Source: Nematopogon swammerdamellus
Lineage: Eukaryota; Arthropoda; Insecta; Lepidoptera; Adelidae
Assembly (NCBI GenBank): GCA_946902875.1
Contig: OX336340.1
Span: 12,167,566 to 12,231,565, forward strand
DNA length: 64,000 nt
Direction: 5' to 3'
The translations under genes were made by a program, and so were the position numbers. Positions 1 to 9,286 of the stretch are shown in pieces. The notes under the pieces are model-generated. The model was not told where the DNA came from. It saw nothing but the letters and a program-made list of their open reading frames with translations, and ran no database searches. Each line of letters begins with the position of its first letter. The first letter of the stretch is position 1.

Positions 1-99
1 TGTGAGTACTTTAAAAACTAATAATATTCACACATATTTATTTCCTCTTTATAATATTATATTGTGTATTGAATTTATATTTTTATCGAAAGTAGCAGT

Positions 100-300
100 A
101 AGGAGACCTAGCGTCACCGAGTTTGCTTCAAGGCCACGCGGCTGCAAAGCAATAATCACTTTACGCTCTTTCGTTTAGGTACATTTTCGCACGCAACGAC
201 TGGCGACGTAAAACTGTAGGCTATTAAAGCCGTAGGCATTGAACTTTTTCTATGGAGTGATTTATCTGTTACGAAGTAACTATTATGTAATCTGTGCTTT
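100..300 (+). repeat. Dispersed repeat, copy 1 of 2
   Basis: The segment from the GCGGCTGCAAAGCAATAA motif to TTACGAAGTAACTATTATG is closely matched at 27482-27645, including the GTACATTTTCGCACGCA core and the TCTATGGAGTGATTTATCTG stretch. Only small differences separate the copies, so this is a real interspersed repeat. No coding potential or terminal structure is evident and the family is not recognised. Confidence 0.75.
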
Positions 301-989
301 TACCTCAATACCATCGATATGGACACTCTCAATTTGGCAACTAAAAATATAATAAGAAATAGGCATGCCATCTATAGACAAATAGGACACTTAGCCTTTG
401 GTCTGACATCTACATATGATGCAGAAGCGGCGAAATTATACATTTATCCGCCAATCCGACAAAACATGAAAATATTTATTGGAAAAATTATGAAAACCTT
501 AAAATGCACAATTTCGAAATTTCAACATAATATAAAATAATCTTTAAATTTAACTATGCTGTTCCCACTTGGCACCGTTTTATAATTAGCAGATTTAAAA
601 ATATAATAATTATTTAATTCAAATTCGATACTCCCGGCGCCAGCTTAGGACTTAATTGAAGACTAGTTTCATGTTACCTTCCGAATTTCGCTTCAATGGT
701 ACATGCGGGATTTGCCGGATGGTTTAAGATGTCTGGTCGGTGATGGTGGCAGGGACCGCGGGTTCGAGGCTCGCAAAAGACGGACAAATATATTTTGTAT
801 TTCCTACTATTGTATATGCCTCTCTATCGCTTGTTACGCGCTCTCGCTTGCACACACAGGTTTAGATGGAACGTGACACTTCTTCGTGCGTGCAGCCGGT
901 GTTCATCAATTTATAAGACGTGACGTCATCACGTCAAAAAGAATAATCGAAATCGATTGAAGTGGTACAGAATTATTCGCCATATGTGT
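301..989. other. No gene seen
   Basis: AT-rich sequence with only a 73-codon open frame (319-540) that lacks recognisable motifs. Apart from the tRNA-like remnant at 713-782 nothing can be assigned. Confidence 0.5.
713..782 (+). repeat. tRNA-like SINE head remnant
   Basis: A GATGGTTTAAGATGTCTGG stretch resembles a degenerate Pol III A box. It is followed about 35 bp later by CGGGTTCGAGGCTCG, close to the B box consensus GGTTCGANTCC. The spacing and the following AAAAGACGGAC resemble the head of the tRNA-derived SINE at 17779, but no tail is present. It is more likely a decayed SINE head than a tRNA gene, since no cloverleaf closes. Confidence 0.3.
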
Positions 990-1130
990 CAGACTGCAAA
1001 TTGCTGAATAAGTCCACATCACAAAAGTTTTGCTGAAGGTAACCACACACCATAGTAATTTATCAAACTGAAAATTGCTGAAAACGACCACATCACAAGT
1101 TTTGCTGAAGGTAACCACACACCATAGTAT
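990..1130 (+). repeat. Two-copy tandem duplication
   Basis: A unit of about 70 bp containing AAATTGCTGAA, CCACATCACAA and TTTTGCTGAAGGTAACCACA is present twice in direct orientation, at about 990-1058 and 1067-1128. The copies differ by small indels. No function is evident. Confidence 0.8.
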
Positions 1131-1149
1131 TGTGTTGATTTTTCATAAA

Positions 1150-1310
1150 CCGTTCAATCAATTTCGATAAAATTGAAATGGGACTTTCTAAAGAAGAAGA
1201 ATTTTCTAAATCGGCCCTCAATTGACGGAGAAATCGCGTAACAAACATAAAAAAAAACATACATTCGAATTGAGAACCTCCTCCTTTTTTGGAAGTCGGT
1301 TAAAAAATGA
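1150..1310 (-). repeat. Dispersed repeat (CCGACTTC family), reverse copy
   Basis: Read on the minus strand this begins TTTTTTAACCGACTTCCAAA, then GGAGGAGGTTCTCAATTCGA. The same block starts the element at 35562 and reappears inverted at 37419-37447. It is a common-looking AT-rich non-coding repeat family. Confidence 0.6.
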
Positions 1311-1690
1311 ATGTGATAGTGTGCACCAAATACCAAATGCAAGAACATTTTCCTTCAAATTACTTCTCAAACTGTTGATATTTTCCATTTGATTCTGCTA
1401 TTAGTATCAGAGTATATAGTATGATTTTGCATCGAGAAAACCAGCGTCGCCTTGCCTTCAACCAATGCCGTTTCGTATGAGAAACAACCAAGTTTCAGTT
1501 ATATTATTGATTTCTGAGTTTCTAACTAACATCATAATTCAGAAGAAATAATTTTGTTTCGTGTGTTAAATTGTGTTAGAAAGGGAGGAGAAAGTATTTG
1601 AATGTGACAAAATAAAACTATCTGCTTTCAAAAGTTAATACAATATATTGCCCTTGGTTGTTCTTTTTTAATTTGTTCCAATTATTATAA
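1311..1690. other. No gene seen
   Basis: AT-rich unique-looking sequence with no long open frame, RNA gene or repeat recognised. Confidence 0.5.
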
Positions 1691-1746
1691 CTTTATTAAA
1701 GCTTAACTTTATTTATGTAAGTAAATAAAGTTGAGCTTTAATAAAA
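1691..1746. repeat. 25-bp stem-loop with polyA signals on both strands
   Basis: Arms 1691-1715 and 1722-1746 pair over 25 positions, with one G-U wobble and one terminal mismatch, around a 6-nt loop (TGTAAG). The stem carries AATAAA on the plus strand and on the minus strand. It lies about 200 bp downstream of the stop codon of the minus-strand Gly/Tyr-rich gene and could contain its polyadenylation signal; that is inference. Confidence 0.7.
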
Positions 1747-1947
1747 AGATTTAATTAAAGATAATATCGATACATTTTTAAACAGTACAAAAATGCTAAA
1801 ATGTCGAAACTTCCTAAAAACAAAAAGTAAAATATCGCCCAATATGTTTAAAATTATTCGAGCACTTCCATACATAAATACCTATTTTACAATTAATAAA
1901 CTACTTTTACAGAATATCATCTCGCATTTTAAACTATTTTATTAAAA

Positions 1948-2501
1948 TTATCTTCTCGAGTAACCCCTGTACCCGGTGACCAAGCTCGGCGTGATGCCCC
2001 CATATGCTATATTTCCTCTGCCGTAGTAGCTTCCAGAATATCCTGTACCAATGCCCCTGTTGTATCCGTAGCCTAGATTGTTCGCTCCGTTGTAGTATGG
2101 ATTGTTGTAACCGCTATACGAACTGAGCCCTCCGTTCCCTCCGTAGCCGCCGTAACCTCCATTCCCCCCGTAACCACCGCCGTAACCTCCGTAACCCACA
2201 TTCCCTGCGTATCCTCCGTAGTTCCCTCCATAACCGCTGACCTTAGTTCCGTAACCGCCGTAATTGCTGCCGTAACCGCCATAATTGCTGCCGTAACCCC
2301 CATAGTTGTTGCCGTTACCGGCGTAGCCTGTGCCGTAGCCGCCATAGCCGGTGCCGTAACCTCCGTAGCCGGTGCCGACGCCGCCGCTGTAACCCTGGGA
2401 GCTGTCGAGGTTGGAATACCCTCCGATTCCTGTGCCGTACCCCGTCGTCTGTCCGTTGTATCCCAGCCAGTCTGATGAGCCTCCGTAACCTCCACGTACA
2501 T
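1948..2501 (-). CDS. Secreted Gly/Tyr-rich structural protein, terminal exon
   Basis: Read on the minus strand from an acceptor TATTTTCAG ending at 2502, this exon encodes 183 residues after a split codon and stops at TAA (1948-1950). The product is dominated by GYGGYG, NYGGYGS and GTGYGGY repeats and ends in GYRGYSRR. An apparent start at 2199 is only an internal GTG; the repeat frame runs open through it to the splice site. The first exon is proposed at 8385-8559, whose phase-1 donor fits this acceptor exactly and creates a Tyr codon. The joined product is about 241 residues with an N-terminal signal peptide. Proteins of this composition are typically extracellular structural proteins such as cuticle, eggshell or silk-associated proteins; the exact class is not determined. 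A nearby AATAAA lies at 1938-1943. Confidence 0.75.
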
Positions 2502-2788
2502 CTGAAAATATTTCATATTATTAAAATTATAGAACTTACTAAACATCTCTCTCTATATCACATAGTAGATATATTAATAATTGTCCAGGAGCTAGGAAGA
2601 AAATATCTTGGCATGAATTATTACAGATTATTTCATAATAACAGGCCACACTAAACAATTGGGAGAACTTTTAGGGGACATTTCCGGAAATAGCCGTGCC
2701 GTGTCGGTTCCTACCTCACAAAAAAAATGTGACGCGGAATTCGGCCAGCAGTGTCATGGGCATCGACAGCGACTGCGATGAAAGATGT

Positions 2789-3060
2789 TTTTTAGGGTTC
2801 CGTATCCATAAGGAACGGTCTGTCTGTTTGTCTGTCTGATGAGAGCTGTATCTTTTGAACCGTAATAGGCAGCCGGTTGCAATATTCACAGAACATGTGT
2901 TATTATGGCGGATATGCCAACAAATAAAAAAAAATAAACAAATTAAGGGGGGCCCCCATACAAGAAACATAATATGCGGAAGAGCGCCATCTACCGGTCA
3001 CCGATAGATGGGGATCACGCCATCTATCGGTGAACACATGTAATGAGGTTGCCATCTTAC
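2789..3060 (-). repeat. CAAGTGCGAG-family repeat, reverse copy
   Basis: Minus-strand homology to the element at 18634-18966: the end AGGGTTCCGTATCC, a tract of TGTCTG repeats, TTGAACCGTAATAGG, GGGGGGCCCCCATACAAGAA and the GGTAGATGGCG block occur in the same order. The conserved head is missing. At 2999-3032 it contains a perfect 13-bp hairpin (CACCGATAGATGG with its complement). Confidence 0.75.
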
Positions 3061-3208
3061 TTGCTATATATGTATATCAATACAAAATAAGCAGTGATAA
3101 TAAGATACGTGCGTGCGAGTGCGACCACCTGATTGCTGCGCACACTTGCTATACGTGCAAGAAGGAACAATGGCCACGTTCTCTCAACTTAACGGGGTTC
3201 TTTAACAT

Positions 3209-3349
3209 TAAGGCCCACTTGCACCAACACTAATTTAAGATATAAACCAGTTTAACTCGTTAAGCTAGCACCCGTTGACTGTGGGAACCGCGTTTAAATC
3301 CATAACTCGCTACTTAACTCTAAACTCGTGTTGGTGCAAGTGGGGCTTA
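3209..3349. mobile_element. Harbinger-like MITE, copy 1
   Basis: A ~140-bp element with terminal inverted repeats TAAGGCCCACTTGCACCAAC and its complement at the right end. It is matched over its length, in opposite internal orientation, by the copy at 20607-20742. GGCCC-type ends and a 3-bp TAA target duplication (clear in copy 2) suit PIF/Harbinger-type non-autonomous elements. No coding capacity. Confidence 0.7.
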
Positions 3350-3392
3350 GTTGCACACGTTGCACAAAATAAAACTATCTGCGTTGTACCGT

Positions 3393-3833
3393 GTGGGGTC
3401 GGTACTTAAAAAGAATAGCCCCACTGCATCTCTCCCCGTCGCATGTCGTAAATATCGACTAAGGGATAAGGAAATTCGTCAGCCTCGGTAGCTCAGTGGT
3501 GCGGTCAGTCGACTCAGTACTTGGATGGGTGACCGCTCGACTGTTGGAGGCTGGCCGTGGTTCGGATTCCACGTGAAACTGTAGGTCCCTTCCCTTCTTA
3601 CCTTACTAGGTAGGTGGTAGGGTTTATCCGGGCCGGGTTGATACCTCCGCACTGAACGAAACGTCGTTGGTCGAAACGGCTATGTAAATAGTTCGTGTTT
3701 TCCGTCCAGTTCAGTGTAGCCGGCGCGAAATGAAGGAAAGCACTGACATGGCACCTAGAGTTCACCCGGTGTTATGGGCTGACATCACGGATGTTGTAGG
3801 TGATGTAGCCAACCGTGTAAGTTTCCATAAAAA
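3393..3833 (+). mobile_element. 5S/tRNA composite SINE with 5' module (internally deleted)
   Basis: Order of parts: the GTGTGGGGTCGGTACTTAAA module, GCCTCGGTAGCTCAGTGG (tRNA A box-like), a shortened 5S-like piece GTACTTGGATGGGTGACCGC, a B box (GTGGTTCGGATTCCACG), a GTAGGTCCCTTCCCTTCTTA body, the conserved GGTGATGTAGCCAACCGTG tail and a short A tract. This copy has lost the 5S box A part seen at 23141 and 50864. Non-coding. Confidence 0.85.
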
Positions 3834-4377
3834 AAATAGTTGCTGCCAGCGAGGCGCTCGTGTCGTGTCTTCGGAGTTTCTCGTAAAACGTTTTGTTTTA
3901 GATTTTATGTTTCAGATGTTCATTTTAATCTGACAGGTGATTTTAGTTTATTTGATATTTTATATAGTTATATTAGTAAGTTGTTTTAAGTTTTTGACAT
4001 TGAAAATGTCTTTTGGTTCGTTTCAGTATAGGCCCCGATTTCACGAAAAAGTGCGATCCCCTTATATCTCGGAGAGTTGTGAATATGATATTCAAGAAAG
4101 GCTCAAAAGACGCGTATTCATGACAGCTGTAAGGTGAAAAAATAATTATTGGAGAAAGTAAAAAACGTAAAAAGTTATGGCCGAAATAGTGAAAAAAAAA
4201 AAGTTTTTTTTTTCCCACTTTTTAATTTTGGCGCTCGATATTTTGGAAACGAAGAATGATATAAAAAATATGAGAAAAACTCCTCTGAACAGTTTAGTCA
4301 GCTACAATTTGAGCCTAAAACAAAGACGATCGGGTTAAGGGTTTGCCCTGTAGCTCAACCTTTCTGAAAAAATAAAT

Positions 4378-5397
4378 TCACAGATTTCGTGGCTCACACG
4401 ACTATCGAGCACATTGCAAATGAATCTACGGAATTCGAAAAAATATTAATACGAGAAAGTCGGGATAAGGAAAAGGTTAGTTGGGGTCTGATGATGGAGC
4501 CGGAAGGAAGCCATAGGAACTCCTAAACTACACGTGATAAGCCCATCGTGATTGGGCTCGTTGGATTTGTCTTCGCAAGTACTCTTGTCATATATGATGT
4601 CCAGGGTCCTGATGATGGAGCCGGAATGAAGCCATAGGAACTCCTAAACCACACATGATAAATCGACCGTGTTTGGGCTCGTTGGATTTGTCTTCGCAAG
4701 TACTCTAGTCATATGTTATTTCCAGGGTCCTGATGATGGAGCCGGAAGGAAGCCATAGGAACTCCTAAACTACACATGATAAATCCACCATATTTGGGCT
4801 CGTTGGCTATAGGAATATAGGAATATAGGTTAGGTTAGAAGATGCGTCGCATTGAAAATGAATTCAACAAAATAAAAAAAATATTACATTTATATATTTT
4901 TTATTATTTTTCAAAAACACAAGCAGCTTAAAAAATGTAAACTAAAATTTAGACAGAAAAAGAGATAAGGTTGACATTATGTCTAACTAAAGTAACAAAT
5001 TAATAAATATCAAATATAAATACATAATATAAGGATATAGAAGATAAGAATATAGGTTAACCTATCCTATATTCCTATATTCCTATATCCAACGAGCCCA
5101 AATATGGTGGATTTATCATGTGTAGTTTAGGAGTTCCTATGGCTTCCTTCCGGCTTCATCATCAGGACCCTGGAAATAACATATGACTAGAGTACTTGCG
5201 AAGACAAATCCAACGAGCCCAAATACGATGGGCTTATCATGTGTAGTTTAGGAGTTTCTATGGCTTCCTTCCGGCTCCATCATCAGAACCCAACTAACCT
5301 TTTCCTTATCCCGACTTTCTCGTATTTTTTCGAATTCCGTAGATTCATTTTCAATGGGCTCGATAGTCGTGTAAGGCACGAAATCTGTGATTTTTTT
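4378..5397. mobile_element. Long foldback element with tandem repeats in its arms
   Basis: CAGATTTCGTG...ACGACTATCGAG at 4381-4411 is matched by its reverse complement at 5364-5392, and the arms continue inward through GAATTCGAAAAAATA and GATAAGGAAAAGGTTAG. The left arm carries three direct copies (4487, 4612, 4737) of a ~125-bp unit with GATGATGGAGCCGGAA and AGCCATAGGAACTCCTAAAC; the right arm carries two inverted copies. The innermost arms are runs of TATAGGAATATAGG and its complement around an AT-rich spacer (about 4840-5055). No ORF. A non-autonomous foldback DNA transposon is likely; the superfamily is unknown. Confidence 0.8.
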
Positions 5398-5440
5398 AAA
5401 GGAAACTGACACGGTTGGCTACATCACCTTCCTTAGCTGG
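5389..5440 (-). repeat. SINE tail fragment
   Basis: GGAAACTGACACGGTTGGCT and ACATCACC immediately abut the foldback end. This is the reverse complement of the conserved 3' tail of the 5S/tRNA SINE family, with the T run at its left, so only the last ~45 bp of a copy remain. Confidence 0.6.
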
Positions 5441-6189
5441 TTTATAGCAAAATAACTTAATTTCGTAACTGAATCTGTCGTGTCACGATTGAGGATCACA
5501 AGGCAGGTGATGCCTGCCTACTGCTCGTGCAGGGAATAGCAAACATATATAAAATTAAATAAAACGATTATTCGAGATTTTAAGAAAAAATAAATTACAA
5601 TGACCGCACGTAAGAGTTATCAGTTGAACAAGACATGTACATATACGTGTACAAATATGTAAGTATTATTATTATCATCACTTTATCGGTCTTTTTCGAT
5701 ATTTTGAAAGCCCGGCACAAGTCGTCTCTGCTTCTGTTTCTTCTACTAAATGTGTATGTGAAAACAACGGGCAGATGGAATTAGAATTTGCGCGAGGACG
5801 CTATGAAGACATTTCCGTTAAGGTTTGAATTGGCCATTCCGTAGAATTGCTCCTACAAGTTATGATACGGGAGCCGATAAAATTCTTTTACTTTCATAAG
5901 GCCTGCACATCCGCCTCTCCACGCCGCCCCGCAGCCCCGCCCCGCCCCGCTGTCTTCGGCTGGGGAGGAGTCGGAATAATAGTATCTGTACAATATTTTT
6001 GTGTAGTATAGCGTAATTTTTTTACAATTGTCCATCCAACGAGGACGAGGTTGTAACATTACGACGTTGTAAACTGCAATTATTATTTGCAATAGTCGGG
6101 TATTAATGAAAACAAAAAAAACACACAGGTCGTTCATTTTACATTCAAATTAAGTCACGAGTTTAGAAGAATCGCCGCGCCGACGCCGA

Positions 6190-6500
6190 CGCGCCAAAGT
6201 AGTAGGTTTTGGACAATGTTCTTGGTTTTGGACATCGGGTGGCTAAGTTCAATTGACAGTGGCTGGGCGCGTCAGCCGATGAAACGACGACCGTTGGAGT
6301 AACCGTGTGCTACACTGGCGGCCGTAGACACAAAACGTGGGAAGGCACCCGCATGGTGGGACGACGACATCAAGTACGTCGTCGGCGGAAAGCAGTGGTC
6401 CCGTACCGCCGATGTCGGGGTGGACTGGAGGAAGAATGGGGATGCGTATGTCCAGCAGTGGACGCATACACGCTGACTGATGATGACTGACTCAGTTATC
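6190..6500 (+). pseudogene. RTE-like LINE, 3' end remnant
   Basis: One plus-strand frame reads KRGKAPAWWDDDIKYVVGGK, QWSRTADVGVDWRKNGDAYV and QQWTHTR, then stops at 6474-6476. This W-DDI-...-G..W...A....W...G.AYVQQW pattern is the familiar C-terminus of insect RTE-type endonuclease/reverse transcriptase proteins. The upstream frame is broken within 100 bp. The stop is followed by a TGACTGATGATGACTGA tail, typical of short microsatellite LINE tails. Related fragments are at 21580-21672 and 56215-56275. Confidence 0.75.
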
Positions 6501-6636
6501 AAACTGTACAGCCTTTTCGTTAATTTGACATTTGAATATCCGCACGAATTTTATAAGTTTTATATTGTGTTTGTTTATGTAAAATAAAATAAAATTTTAA
6601 TACCTATACCTTATTGTTCACAAATTATGTAAAAGA

Positions 6637-6745
6637 GTCACAAAAGGCGAGTTCAATGCCTTGCGGAATTCTTTACGAACTAACCTTTGGGATGTGGAAA
6701 AAGCGTAGGGGCGGAAAATGCAGTAGGCACTAAAGAAAGGATAAT
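6637..6745 (-). repeat. LINE-tail fragment, reverse copy
   Basis: AACTAACCTTTGGGATGTGG and neighbouring sequence match, in reverse, the segment at 21990-22050 (CCACATCCCAAAGTTAGTTA). Probably a shared LINE 3' end; no coding frame remains. Confidence 0.5.
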
Positions 6746-7287
6746 GCCATGAAATATAAAAATATGTATACATATAACGTAAATGGGGAAATTGTACATA
6801 GATACATACATATAACCAACATACATCTTTACATACACATAATTATATAAATACAATAAAAAACCTTTATAAACTACCTATATAAAATGTTCTTGGAGCA
6901 ATAAAGTAGTTTATATATGTTACGGCTAATAGCCGAAGTATCAATCAAACGTCTCTATAGACAATAGTCTCACTCGCATACTCTGTGATGCTGTGTGTTA
7001 GATTGTTCATGCAAGCAATTTCTATCGTGTTTCAGAGAGGTCAAAGTGACTGCTCTGATTTCCCAGCGGATATTCAAGAATAGTACCTAATGAGAATAAG
7101 TGCTGCTTGAATACGCCTCGTAAACTTAAATATAGAGACAGTGACTGAATACGAGATAATAGAATCCTAACGAAAGAGATTAATGGAGCGAAAGTCGGCG
7201 GTAGTCCCTAGACCACGTCAAGCATGCGCTCCAAAACAGTCATGTGCGTAGTACCGAAACCGATAAGCATGTATGAAAAAATCGGCC

Positions 7288-7620
7288 AAGTGCGAGTTGG
7301 ACTCGCGCACTGAGCTTTTCGTACCACGACGTAAATAGTCGGTTTTTATTACATACTATCTTTTGCAAGCGGCTTCCCTCGCGTGAAATTCGTGTTTCAA
7401 AAGAAGAAAGTAAGTTATTTCGGCGCGCGGAACAATTCGGTTTGTATGAGAGCCGCATCTTAGCGTAACCGGAACTGAATTTTATTATATAGTTTATTTT
7501 ATTATTTAAAATAACCTATCCTGTGTCTCTTATACTTAAATGTGCATATACTATGTTTCATCAAATTCAGATGATCGGTTTAAGAGTTATGGAGTAAGCA
7601 TCGTCAATTTAGTTTTAGTA
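7288..7620 (+). repeat. CAAGTGCGAG head joined to a CTTCGCTCGCG-family repeat
   Basis: 7288-7325 is the head of the CAAGTGCGAG family. From about 7358 the sequence matches the reverse of 20830-21143: a CCCTCGCGTGAAATTCGT start, TTTCGGCGCGCGGAACAATT, GTATGAGAGCC, GTAACCGGAACTGAATTTTA, CCTATCCTGTGTC and GGTTTAAGAGTTATGGAG. Two families appear nested or fused. Confidence 0.7.
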
Positions 7621-7639
7621 TCACATAGATAGAGTCTAC

Positions 7640-7885
7640 AAAACGCAATCCTTACCTATAATAAAATCCAACGTCTGCTTTCTGTATGTCTGAGTGTCTG
7701 TCTGTCCGCTTATAACTCGAGAACCACTAAACCGATTTTAATAAAACAAAATTCTACGGATAGCTTGATTCTTCCCATCAACTATAGGCTACTTACTATC
7801 ACGCTAAATGGCTTATGAGGTTAGCAGTGAAGTGAAATATGAGAGCGGGCGGAGCCGCGGGCACAGCTTGTATCTCATAAAACAA
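7640..7885 (-). repeat. GCCCGCGGCTTCGCTC-type repeat, reverse copy
   Basis: Ends (on the plus strand) with GCGGGCGGAGCCGCGGGC, a degenerate reverse complement of the family head. Internally it has a GAGTGTCTGTCTGTCC tract, AACTCGAGAACCACTAAACC and ACTATAGGCTACTTACTATC. It resembles the 28228 and 43093 family in layout. Confidence 0.55.
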
Positions 7886-8042
7886 AGTAACTTACTCCAT
7901 AACCATCCCTTACAGATTTATTATTAGTATTGATGTGTTATTTGTCTTTAGAATCGCACTCCTAATGTGACGTTTCATACTTTTGTTGTTAAAATATTTT
8001 GATAATTCGGTAGATTGGGCTCTTCTGGAAAATATTATATTT

Positions 8043-8266
8043 GTATAGGGACCCCCCTTTATTTTTTATGTTTTGCTTTTTTTATTATTTGTTAGAATAT
8101 CTGCCATAATAACCACATATTATGCGAAAATATCAACCGGCTACCTATTACGGTTCCAAAGATACAGCAATCAGACGGACAGAAAGGACGACGGACAGAC
8201 AGACAGACGGTGCAGGCTTAGTAATAGGCTTCCGTAAGGGGTTCGGAAACCTAAAACAAAAGTATG
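8043..8266 (+). repeat. CAAGTGCGAG-family repeat, 5'-truncated
   Basis: Shares with 18634-18966 the run TATAGGGACCCCCC, ATAATAACC, CGGCTACCTATTACGGTTC, GACAGACAGACAGACGG and the end GGTTCGGAAACCTAAAAC. The head is missing. It ends about 120 bp from the donor of the signal-peptide exon. Confidence 0.65.
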
Positions 8267-8384
8267 AGAAATGGTCTCAGACAGATGTGAGCGAGGATGT
8301 GAGACGGGTCCGTGGTCTCTATCTCTGTTTAGCCCATTGGGAAACCGGCGTGACGTTATATGCATTAGGAGAAGTAGAACGTAC

Positions 8385-8559
8385 AAGTGCTAGCGGCCGG
8401 GTCGAGGTCGGTCTTGGGAGCCAGCGCGTCAAGTGTGCCGTCGGCCTTGTCTTGCGCGGGCGTCGTCTCCGCCGCCGCCGCTCGCCCCGCGGGCTGCGCT
8501 GGCGATGCAGTGGCGCAGACGCAGGCCACGCCCACAAACACCACGATCCACTTCATCTT
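8385..8559 (-). CDS. Secreted Gly/Tyr-rich protein, signal-peptide exon
   Basis: An acceptor TTTTAACAG (ending at 8560) precedes AAGATG on the minus strand, and the start codon is at 8556-8554. The 57 encoded residues begin MKWIVVFVGVACVCATASPA, a textbook signal peptide with a charged start, hydrophobic core and small residues at the cleavage site. An Ala/Thr/Asp-rich linker ending in LDPAAST follows. The exon ends at 8385 after one base of the next codon, at donor GTACGT. The downstream exon at 2501 starts with the two missing bases in the repeat frame, giving STYVRGGYGG across the junction. An acceptor directly before the ATG means at least one 5' UTR exon lies further upstream on this strand. 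Short signal-peptide exons are usual for insect cuticular genes. Confidence 0.75.
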
Positions 8560-9286
8560 CTGTTAAAACAATTTTAAAATCTATTAAACATTATTAAATA
8601 ACATGTAAAGTTGTTTTACTACCGAAATGATAAAAGGTGAGTATCGAAAACACTGTTCCGTGCGGCTATGTAACCTTTGGAAATTGTATACTTTCCAGTA
8701 GGTAGGGATTTTCATTTGTTTGGGTTTGTTTGTAGATACTACCTATTGTAAAAATGTCGACAACATTTGTAATTTTTTTCATAAGAAATAAAAAATCTAA
8801 ACAATAAAATAAAACATAATATCCCGATAAGTATTGGTTTAAAAAAAATTACTGTTTTATTTTCGTCTCCAAATAGATGCGGATGATAGGTTCACAGTAC
8901 GTCTCTTTATAATAAACTCTGTATAATGGACGTGAACCTCACATGTTGGCTACTGCTTCAAGAATACGATATAGATTGACAGTCCATCTTTGTGTCTAGA
9001 TAAAACAAGGAAACAACAAAAGGTTTTCATGTGGAGATCCAATTCCATTAGGCATGTGAGCGGGCGCGAGCTCAGCTCACCCACCGGGAGCGTGTAATTA
9101 AAAGCAACATTAAATTAAAAGAGGACGCCTCGAAATAGCATCGTCAACGACTCACGTAGGTAATCGTCTCACTGGATCAAAGAATTAAAAATGATAGAGT
9201 TCGAAGAAACAAAAGTATAGAATTTAGAATCCAATAAACTTAAAATGTTATTAAAAAAATTACTAATAATTATTAGTAATAATCGG
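8560..9286. other. No gene seen
   Basis: AT-rich. In the gene model this belongs to the first intron (minus strand). A 22-bp perfect palindrome, ATTACTAATAATTATTAGTAAT, lies at about 9259-9280. Nothing else is assigned. Confidence 0.45.

Larger units (their letters stand above)
2502..8384 (-). other. Proposed 5.9 kb intron, repeat-filled
   Basis: Donor GTACGT at 8384-8379 and acceptor TTTTCAG at 2508-2502 bound this interval on the minus strand, both consensus-like. Inside lie SINE copies, a Harbinger-like MITE, a 1 kb foldback, RTE-like and other LINE 3' fragments and several other dispersed repeats listed separately. A GC-box-like run (CCCCGCCCCGCCCCGC) is at 5936-5951. Stretches such as 3990-4375, 5445-6180 and 6750-7280 hold no gene or repeat that I can identify. 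Confidence 0.6.

Noticed and set aside
2073..2546. A 157-codon minus-strand frame rich in Thr/Ala/Val over the Gly/Tyr-rich exon
   Set aside because: It is a shifted reading of the GGN-TAY repeats, runs through the splice acceptor at 2502 and has no signal peptide; the GYGGYG frame with the acceptor and stop is far more plausible.
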